A DNA stretch of 64,000 nucleotides from assembly GCA_900491605.1 (NCBI GenBank), contig UESW01004421.1, positions 791,738 through 855,737 of the forward strand, in the 5' to 3' direction. Source of the DNA: Calamus simplicifolius. Its lineage: Eukaryota > Streptophyta > Magnoliopsida > Arecales > Arecaceae. Below are positions 55,215 to 64,000 of the stretch, in pieces (within the stretch, counting starts at the first letter, position 1; every line of letters begins with the position of its first letter). A model generated the notes under the pieces. The model did not search any database and was not told the origin of the DNA. It was given only the letters and a program-made list of their open reading frames with translations. A program made the translations under genes and the position numbers.

Positions 55215-56768
55215 TGTTAGTAATAGTGCCCTAGGCCTATTGTATGGACATGGTATTTTGAATATTTATGAGCATTTACTATTATCATAATTTGCATGTT
55301 TATTATATAATAATGTCCTTGAATAATATTATTAATTATTCTAAATGTCCCTAATCGGTTATTGTTGTGGGAATAACAATAAATTAAGATTAGTATGAAA
55401 TTTGATTGATATTCATGGGATGAATATGTGTATGAGATACAAATCAAATTTATATGTATTTGTTGAGAACAAATATTGGACAAGACCCGCCTTGAGATTA
55501 ATACATGGATCAAAGTCATAAGTTAATCTCTAGTAGTTGTGTCATTAAATCCTTAGACCTGAGATTGCCATAGTTCTCAACATGAGGAATATTATGTTTT
55601 GACATAATCAAACGTTGTCTTTAACCGGATGATTATAAAGATTATGATTGAACATAATAAGAATCATGTAGTGAGATATGAGTGATTAAGATGGAATTTG
55701 TCCCTCTTATTATAAGAGAGATATCTCTGGGCCCTCGATGATTGAGACTGAGAAATGCATGGCCATGCTCAAATGAATTGATGGAGATCAATATCATTTG
55801 TTTAGTCAGTCTAATTGGGTTTCGAGAAATTAAAGATAGAGCGATATAAGGTTGACTTTTTCCATGCCTTATATTCTATCAAGATATCATGTGACAAAAG
55901 GATTATGTCATTAGCTACTTTAAGGTTGTCTCGGAACATGAGCTTTTCATTTAACTTGGGTAGTCATAATGTCTTGCTAGAGGCCGCTTATGACTTGTAG
56001 GATCAAAATGTGATTTAGGCCTACTGCCAACGTTAATTGAACCTATAGGGTCGCACACTAAGAACGGACAATAATGGTTACGGTTTGTTACTCTCTATAG
56101 TAATTTAAAATGATGAGATTATTTTAAATTACAAATAATAATTAGTTGTCATTTAGATTCGAGTTTAATTTTGAGAAAATTTAAATTCGTAATTTAAATT
56201 ATGACAAGTAATTAATTGTTATATTTTCTTATTGGATAAGGAAATAATCCATAAAGGTTTTTGGTTAAAAATATAAATTCCTTATTTTGTAAGGAAGGAT
56301 TTAAATTGTTATTATTTAAAAGGAGTTTTAAATAAATATTAATTAAAATCTAGTTAACCAAAATTCCTAGCAGACTTGTATATATATATATATTTTTAAG
56401 TGGGGCATTTGAAAGGTCGATTGGGGCATTTGAAGGTCGATGTCTTTTGCCTTGAAAAATAGAGTTGAAATATGGTTCATTTTTGTGAAAAATGGAACTT
56501 TGAACTAGCATTCAAAACTTTTGGTGTCCGTTCGTGTGTGGATACTTGTAGAGGGTGGTCTTTCTGAAAGGCAGCACCTTTGAAGATCCGAGAAAACCCA
56601 ACACAAGAACAGAAGGATTACATACTGATCAATAAAAGGTAATATTTTTGTTTATCCTTCTTTCGTTTTTATGAAACGCATGTGATTCTTGGTGGGTTAT
56701 AAATTTTATTTTGTTTCCGCTGCCATTTTATTCCAATTAGATTGGGATTTTCATTCCGTAACCCAACA
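55215..56768 (+). repeat. Copia left LTR (5' LTR)
   Basis: 1,554 bp, begins TGTTAGTAATAGTGCCC and ends CCGTAACCCAACA, immediately followed by the PBS. Confidence 0.93.
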
Positions 56769-56769
56769 G

Positions 56770-56782
56770 TGGTATCAGAGCC
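56770..56782 (+). other. Primer-binding site of copia element
   Basis: TGGTATCAGAGCC, complementary to the 3' end of initiator tRNA-Met, one base after the LTR. Confidence 0.95.
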
Positions 56783-58149
56783 ACTTGCGTTTTCATAAAA
56801 ATCGAAACTGCCATGTTTGATTGTATGTATGAGATGTATATGATCTTGGCATGGTTTGCGTTCTTGTATATATATATATGATATTAGTGTTTGCACGAAC
56901 GACATAGATAATAGGTTTTCTAAGGTGTTAATTGATGAATCTGTTTCCTGTAAGGATTCGTTAATATGATTAAAATCCGAATGGGATATTGCAATTAAAG
57001 TGTTTAATATCTGATATATGATTTCGGTGTTGTCTTAATTAGATTAATACATGAACTGAATTCACATATCAATAAGGATTTATCAATTGCTGTTTATGGT
57101 GGTGCGGATGAAGTACTACCTAATCAGAGCGCCTTATAAATTTAATTGGTTTTAAAAACACGCCTATTTTATTTTCTTTAATGCAATATGTATATGCTAT
57201 ATGATAACATGATATATTTTGCATGGTGTGTTGCTTTGTATGGTGCATGGTATGGCCTTGTGACCAATATGATTGGCAGGTTTTTATTATTCTTTTACAA
57301 GGGTTGTAATTATTAAATATGGCCTGCGTGCCATTTTGTTTCATTATAATTTTTCTTTTATTTTAGTAGTATTTGTTTATTTATTGTAATAAAGCAAGAA
57401 GACAAAGCAAACCATTTAAAATCCTGCAATCCAACCATGGTGATGGAGGAGCTAGGTGTCTATGCACATGATGATGGTCAAGTAGACATTATGGTGTTGC
57501 TCATTATTACCTAGGATTGACCATTGATCTTCATATTGGCTTATGAAGATCAATCTTGATAAGGCCATACTATGACATGTTTATTATATACATGTATGAG
57601 ATGCTATGTATGATGTTTCATAAGTATGTGATGCATGTATGATATCAATGAGTATGTGATACTAAATGCATGATGAGATCTGTTAATCTATCTAGATCCC
57701 TCACATAAAATTTTAAGTTGACATGCCATCCATATTTGAACACTTGTCAAGGCTTTTATCACCTTAATGTGGGTTCTACCAAAGTAGAAGTACATTGGTT
57801 ACATTAGTGAGGCAAGATGGGTAATGGTGCTACCCATATGTTTAAAAATGGTTTAACTTAATTAGGTTATCAAAACGGTTTTGGGCCTAATGGCATGAGA
57901 TGGGATTTAAACATGCCGAGACATATGATGTCAAAATCCCATAAATTTCTAAGAGTTGCATGAGTTGCAATTGGTAAGAGTTACCTACCTAAAAAACTTA
58001 ATTTTAAGTGTCATGCCAAAGCTGACTTAAAGTTGAGTATAAATATGGATCTTAGCTCACTAAATTAATATGATTTATCATTGAGGGTTGTTAATTTAGT
58101 GGGAGTTTTTCATAATCAAAATACTTAACGAACTTTGCATTTATTGTAG
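56783..58149 (+). other. Long untranslated leader of copia element
   Basis: 1.37 kb between PBS and the gag start, AT-rich, with many short ATG-rich repeats (ATGATG, GTATGTGATGCATG). No ORF with a domain signature. Confidence 0.6.
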
Positions 58150-61100
58150 ATGGCCAACAATGATAACAATTCTACTATGTCACTGCGATCAATCCTTGCG
58201 AAGGACAAACTTACTGGGACTAATTTCCTTGACTGGTTTCAAAATTTGAGAATTGTTCTCAAACAAGAAAGGAAGCTTTATGTCCTGGATCAACCTCACC
58301 CTGAAGAACCAGCCGATAATGCTTCTAGAGCTGAAAAGAATGCTTATGAGAAGCATCATAATGACTCTATTGATGTTGCATGCTTGATGCTAGCTACCAT
58401 GAGTTCTGAACTTCAGAAAGATTTGGAAAACATGGAAACTTATGATATGATTGTCAATCTAAAGGAAATGTTCCAGCAACAAGCAAGGCAAGAAAGGTAT
58501 GATACTACCAAGGCATTGCACTCTTGCAAAATGGCTGAGGGTGCTTCAGTTAGCGCTCATGTGTTGAAAATGAAAGGCTATATTGAGCACCTTGATAGGC
58601 TTGGATTTCCAATGAGCCAAGAGTTGGCAACAGATTTGATCCTAAATTCACTTCCTGATAGTTATGATCAGTTTATCATGAACTATAACATGAATGAAAT
58701 GGACAAATCAATTTCTGAGCTGCATACGATGCTTAAAACTGCTGAACAGAATATTAAGTCCAAGCCTGGCCATATTCTGATGGTTCAAAAGGGAAAGGGC
58801 CTTATGAAGAAAAGAAAAGGAAAGGGTAAGGGAAGGGCTGGAAAGTCCAATGCTCAACCCAAGCCCAATCCTAAACCCAAGGCTAAAGCCCCAAAGGAGG
58901 GTGTCTGTTTCTTTTGCAATGAACCTGGTCATTGGAAGAGAAACTGCAAGCTGTATTTGGAGGATCTAAAGAAGAAGAAGAAGACTGGTGAGACCGGTTC
59001 TTCAGGTATTTATGTTATAGAGATTAATTTTTCTCCTTCTAGTTCCTGGGTATTAGATACTGGATGTGGATCTCACATTTGCACAAATGTGCAGGGGCTC
59101 AAAAGGAGTAGACAACTGAAGAAGGGCGAAGTTGATCTTCGAGTAGGCAATGGAGCAAAAGTTGCTGCTTTAGCTGTAGGAAGTTATGAACTTTCTTTGC
59201 CCAGTGGGCTTTTGTTAGTTTTGAACAATTGCTATTATGTTCCTACAATGTGTAGGAATATTATTTCAGTTTCTTGTTTGGATAATGATGGTTTTTCTTT
59301 TATTATTGAGAATAATAATTGCTCCATTTATCATAAAGACATGTTCTATGCAAATGCCGAATTACTAGATGGTCTTTATGTTTTGAATCTTCAAAAATCC
59401 AACAATTCTTCTGTCTATAACATAACTACTAAGAAAGTTAAGTCCAATGACTTAAATTCAACCTATCTTTGGCATTGTCGCCTTGGCCATATAAATGAGA
59501 AACGCATATCAAAACTCCATCAAGATGGACTTTTGAACTCATTTGATTTTGAATCATATGATACATGTGAATCTTGTCTATTGGGTAAGATGACAAAGGA
59601 TCCCTTTACTGGACACAGTGAAAGGGCCAATGAATTATTGGGCCTAATACATACAGATGTATGTGGACCATTAAGTTCAGAAGCCATAGGAGGTTACAAG
59701 TACTTCATTACATTTACTGATGACTTCAGTAGATATGGTTATGTCTACTTGATGAGACACAAATCTGAATCATTTGAAATGTTTAAATCTTTTCAATATG
59801 AAGTACAAAACCAACTTGGCAAGACAATCAAGGCACTTCGATCTGATCGAGGTGGAGAATATTTGAGCCAAGATTTTATGACCATCTTAGAAGTTGTGGA
59901 ATCATTCCACAGCTAACTCCTCCTGGAACACCGCAATGGAATGGTGTGTCTGAAAGAAGGAATCGAACCTTATTAGATATGGTTCGATCTATGATGAGTC
60001 TAACAGATCTTCCACTTACCTTTTGGGGTTATGCACTTGCCACAGCTGCGTTCACACTAAATCGAGTTCCAACCAAAGCGGTTGAAAAGACGCCATATGA
60101 GATGTGGAATGGTAAAAAGCCCAGTTTGTCTTTTCTTAAGATTTGGGGTTGTGAAGCTTATGTAAAACGTCAAGTTTCAAATAAGCTGGAACCCAAGTCT
60201 GATAAATGTTTTTTTGTGGGATATCCTAAAGAGACTAAAGGATACTACTTTTACAATCCCATTGAGAACAAAGTGTTTGTTGCTCGGAATGGTGTCTTTC
60301 TAGAAAGGGAATTTATTTCTAAAGGAACCAGTGGGAGCAAGGTACAAATCGAAGAGATTCGAGAACCACAAGATAACATTGAACCGCCTGTGGATGCTCA
60401 AAGTCAACAAACCACTGTTGACACACCACCTGTAGCACAAAAGTTACGTAGATCTGATAGGATACGTCATGAGCCCGAGAGATATGGATTTCTTGTGACT
60501 GATAATCATGATGTATTGTTAGTGGATCAAAATGAACCTACTACCTATCAAGAGGCTATGTTAGATCCAGACTCTGAGAAATGGTTAGAGGCCATGAAGT
60601 CTGAAATCCAATCCATGTATGATAATCAGGTATGGACCTTGATTGAGCCACCTGAAGGTACAAAGACCATTGGGTGCAAATGGGTTTTCAAAAAGAAAAC
60701 TGACATGGATGGTAAAGTGCATACTTACAAAGCAAGGCTAGTTGCAAAAGGTTTCAAACAAACTCATGGTATAGACTATGATGAAACTTTTTCACCTGTA
60801 GCCATGCTTAAGTCTATTAGAATTCTTATTGCCATTGCTGCATATTATGACTATGAGATTTGGCAAATGGATGTTAAAACTGCGTTTCTTAATGGAAACT
60901 TACTTGAGGATGTGTACATGACACAACCTGAGGGTTTTGTAACCTGAGAATTCTAGTAAAGTATGCAAGCTTCAAAGATCCATTTATGGTTTGAAGCAGG
61001 CTTCTCGGAGTTGGAATCTTCGTTTTGATGAATCAGTCAAAGAGTTTGGATTTATCAAAAATGAAGATGAACCTTGTGTTTACAAGAAAGTTAGTGGGAG

Positions 61101-62114
61101 CGCCATTGTATTTCTGGTCCTATATGTTGATGACATTTTACTCATTGGGAATGATATCCCTACCTTGCAGAGTGTCAAGTCTTGGTTAGGGAAATGTTTC
61201 TCAATGAAAGACTTAGGTGAAGCTGCCTATATCCTAGGGATAAAGATCTATAGAGATAGATCTAAGAGGCTGATTGGTCTAAGTCAAAGTACTTACATAG
61301 ACAAAGTACTGAAAAGGTTCAGTATGCAAGATTCCAAGAGAGGATACTTGCCTATGTCTCATGGTATTACACTTAGCAAATCTCAGTGTCCTAACACAAA
61401 AGATGAGCGAGAGCGCATGAGTAAGATTCCTTATGCTTCAGCAATAGGATCTATCATGTATGCTATGTTGTGCACTAGACCAGATGTCTCTTATGCTTTA
61501 AGCATAACGAGTAGATACCAGTCAGATCCCGGTGAGAGTCACTGGACGGCGGTCAAGAACATTCTTAAGTATCTGAGAAGATCTAAAGATATGTTCTTGG
61601 TGTATGGCGGATTGGAAGATGATCTAGTTGTAAGTGGTTACACAGATGCAAGCTTTCAATCTGACAAAGATGATTTCGATCGCAGTCAGGATATGTGTTT
61701 TGTTTAAATGGTGGTGCTGTTAGCTGGAAGAGTTCGAAGCAAAGCACTGTTGCTGATTCTACAACTGAAGCTGAATACATAGCAGCATCTGATGCAGCAA
61801 AGGAAGCAGTTTGGATCAAGAAGTTCATTACTGACCTTGGAGTGGTTCCTAGCATCACAAATCCTGTTGATGTTTATTGTGACAATAATGGTGCTATCGC
61901 ACAAGCAAAAGAACCTAGGTCACATCAGCGATCCAAACACATTCTTAGGCGTTATCATCTCATTCGAGAAATCATTGAGAGAGGTGACGTAAAAATATGC
62001 AGAGTTCCAACAGATGACAATGTTGCTGATCCATTGACTAAGCCTCTACCACAAGCAAAGCATGATCGTCATGCTAGGTTCATAGGTATTAGATACATTG
62101 ATGAGTGGGCCTAG
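58150..62114 (+). pseudogene. Copia gag-pol polyprotein with three frameshifts
   Basis: The first frame (58150-59916, 588 codons) has the Gag UBN2-type region, a Lys-rich linker, the zinc knuckle CFFCNEPGHWKRNC, protease WVLDTGCGSHI, the pre-integrase HCRLGHINEKRISKLH and the integrase core start (FITFTDDFSRYGYVYLMRHK and SDRGGEYL). One base is missing near 59880. The second frame (59946-60947) has WNGVSERRNRTLLDMVRSMM, the integrase C-terminus and the RT start (KARLVAKGFKQTHGIDYDET). A shift near 60945 leads to the third (60991-61707) with the catalytic YVDDI. A shift near 61690 leads to RNase H (61695-62114) with STTEAEYIAASDAAKEA and DNNGAI, ending TAG 62112-62114. Apart from these shifts the protein is complete. 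Confidence 0.93.
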
Positions 62115-62115
62115 T

Positions 62116-62128
62116 GCAAGTGGGAGAT
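62116..62128 (+). other. Polypurine tract of copia element
   Basis: GCAAGTGGGAGAT lies right after the pol stop codon and directly before the right LTR. Confidence 0.9.
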
Positions 62129-63140
62129 TGTTAGTAATAGTGCCCTAGGCCTATTGTATGGACATGGTATTTTGAATATTTATGAACATTTACTATTATC
62201 ATAATTTGCATGTTTATTATATAATAATGTCCTTGAATAATATTATGAATTATTCTAAATGTCCCTAATCGGTTATTGTTGTGGGAATAACAATAAATTA
62301 AGATTAGTATGAAATTTGATTGATATTCATGGGATGAATATGTGTATGAGATACAAATCAAATTTATATGTATTTGTTGAGAACAAATATTGGACAAGAC
62401 CCGCCTTGAGATTAATACATGGATCAAAGTCATAAGTTAATCTCTAGTAGTTGTGTCATTAAATCCTTAGACCTGAGATTGCCATAGTTCTCAACATGAG
62501 GAATATTATGTTTTGACATAATCAAACGTTGTCTTTAACCGGATGATTATAAAGATTATGATTGAACATAATAAGAATCATGTAGTGAGATGTGAGTGAT
62601 TAAGATGGAATTTGTCCCTCTTATTATAAGAGAGATATCTCTGGGCCCCTCGATGATTGAGACTGAGAAATGCATGGCCATGCTCAAATGAATTGATGGA
62701 GATCAATATCATTTGTTTAGTCAGTCTAATTGGGTTTCGAGAAATTAAAGATAGAGAGATATAAGGTTGACTTTATCCATGCCTTATATTCTATCAAGAT
62801 ATCATGTGACAAAAGGATTATGTTAATAGCTACTTTAAGGTTGTCTCGGAACATGAGCTTTTCATTTAACTTGGGTAGTCATAATGTCTTGCTAGAGGCC
62901 GCTTATGACTTGTAGGTTCAAAATGTGATTTAGGCCTACTGCCAACGTTAATTGAACCTATAGGGTCGCACACTAAGAACGGACAATAATGGTTACGATT
63001 TGTTACTCTCTATATAATTTAAAATGATGAGATTATTTTAAATTACAAATAATAATTAGTTGTCATTTAGATTCGAGTTAATTTTGAGAAAATTTAAATT
63101 TGTAATTTAAATTATGATAAGTAATTAATTAGTTATATTT
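62129..63140 (+). repeat. Copia right LTR (3' LTR), truncated
   Basis: Matches 55215 to about 56226. Identity ends within GTTATATTTT, after which the sequence becomes hAT transposase coding DNA. About 540 bp of the LTR are missing. Confidence 0.9.
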
Positions 63141-64000
63141 TTTTTTGTAAAAATGAAAAGAAGTTGGATAATAAATACCCGAAAGAACATTTGTAGCATC
63201 ATAAAAAGTAACCAAAAAATCTTCTAAAATTTTACCTTGATTCCAATCAGCTTCAATCAATGTAAATCCTAATCCACGTAATTAATATAAGCACTTAATA
63301 AGTTCTTATATGGATATGCATCATGTATCATGGCATAGGTACTATTCCAACGAATTATTACATCAAGTTTAAATTTTTTAAAATGTTTACCATGATCTAC
63401 ATAATTGTTTAAATTCTTGAAGTCTTGACCTTGAAGCATGAATAAAAGAAACTGCATTTCTAATTTTTGAAATAACCTCTTGAATTATGTTCATGCCAGA
63501 TTGAGCAGAAAGATTTAATATATGACATGCACATCTAATATGAAATAATTATCTATCTAAAATGGGATGCAAAGAGTCGTTTAATAATGCAACAGCAGAA
63601 TTATTATTAGATGCATTATCAAAAGTAATTGATATTATTTTATTATTAATATATATGAGCATGCAGTTTGATAAATAATATTTAAAATTTATTGTCCTGA
63701 ATGCAGAAAATCAAAAGCACGAAAGCAATAATTCATTTATTTAATTGCCAATCATTATCAATATAATGAGCAGTAATAAAATAATTACTACCTATATATG
63801 CCTACCAAATATCAGAAGTTAAAGAAATTCTAGCATTTAAATTTGAGAGGCTTTCCGTTAAACTTGGTTTCATTGCTAAAAAATTTATCATAGCCACTCT
63901 TCTAAAGGTACGACTACTAATTCTTTTATAAGCACGTTGTAGGCCTAATTGAACATATCTTTCAAAATTATAAGATTCAGATAAACTAAAAGGTAATTCA
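63141..64000 (-). pseudogene. hAT transposase fragment, broken at both ends of view
   Basis: The minus-strand reading continues from beyond 64000. It includes NYFITAHYIDNDWQL, IISITFDNASNNNSAVALLN then DSLHPILD, FHIRCACHILNLSAQSG, VISKIRNAVSFIHASRSRLQ, RWNSTYAMIHDAYPYK and FLVTFYDATNVLSG (about 63800-63160). These are the catalytic-domain and insertion blocks of plant hAT transposases. The hATC dimerisation region that should follow is absent because the sequence meets the copia LTR at about 63140. Several stops and shifts. N-terminus outside the window. Confidence 0.82.

Larger units (their letters stand above)
55215..63140 (+). mobile_element. Ty1/copia retrotransposon, nearly complete, right LTR truncated
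   Basis: The left LTR is 55215-56768, with the tRNA-iMet-type PBS TGGTATCAGAGCC at 56770. A 1.37-kb leader, a gag-pol frame at 58150-62114, the polypurine tract and right LTR sequence from 62129 to about 63140 follow. Comparing about 1 kb of the two LTRs by eye gives about 15 differences (roughly 1.5%), so this is the youngest element in the window. The right flank was lost with the last ~0.5 kb of the right LTR, so the target duplication cannot be checked; the left flank is TGTGG. Confidence 0.93.

Noticed and set aside
56770..56782. tRNA-like stretch TGGTATCAGAGCC
   Set aside because: Only the 13-base tRNA-iMet primer match of a copia PBS; no tRNA fold around it.

Overview
This window is nuclear DNA of a flowering plant. 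Most of it is transposable elements nested in and around a few host gene pieces. The evidence is plant-type Ty3/gypsy and Ty1/copia elements with plant primer-binding sites, CACTA and hAT transposon remains, spliced GT-AG exons, and a plant-type 6.7-kDa cytochrome bc1 subunit. The very long repeat-filled intron suggests a large, repeat-rich genome. A monocot such as a palm is possible, but that is a weak guess. No rRNA, tRNA, CRISPR or bacterial gene organisation was seen.

Layout. 1-4261: right part of a CACTA (En/Spm) element, with decayed transposase genes, a subterminal repeat block and the right terminal inverted repeat. It is inserted in the C-terminal part of a decayed, 5'-truncated LINE on the minus strand (4262-7290). 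7291-11640: AT-rich spacer with two copies of a small TIR element (7822-8203 and 11065-11453), a 149-bp tandem duplication and a palindromic microsatellite. 11845-12610: a small host gene for a His/Cys-rich, probably membrane-associated protein. 13414-41450, minus strand: a QCR10-like gene for the 6.7-kDa subunit of mitochondrial complex III. Its two coding exons (44 and 16 codons) are separated by a 27,695-bp intron.

Almost all of that intron is one Ty3/gypsy insertion (14994-39996) with paired LTRs and a perfect 5-bp target duplication, ATATG. Its internal region carries a ~9.5-10 kb tandem duplication (protease, RT, RNase H, integrase and an antisense ORF, twice) with no LTR between the copies. 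Nested inside are a TIR element carrying a piece of an LRR receptor-like gene (about 16284-17506) and a 1.45-kb GC-rich insertion (33551-34997).

41402-44404 holds the QCR10 promoter, an LTR-like remnant with a GGCCGAGGCTGAAGC-type array and a possible exon of an unidentified minus-strand gene. 44405-54747 is a second gypsy element of the same lineage, on the plus strand. Its LTRs each carry about 18 strong hairpin repeats, it has lost the gag core, and it has an antisense accessory gene. 54748-55214 holds an open reading stretch that looks like an exon and is cut by a young Ty1/copia element (55215 to about 63140). The copia right LTR is truncated and fused to a broken hAT transposase gene (63141-64000).

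Only the QCR10 gene and the small His-rich gene look like intact host genes. The remaining coding matter is transposon-derived and broken by stops or frameshifts. All readings were made by eye from the sequence. Family names rest on recognised motifs, not on database searches.
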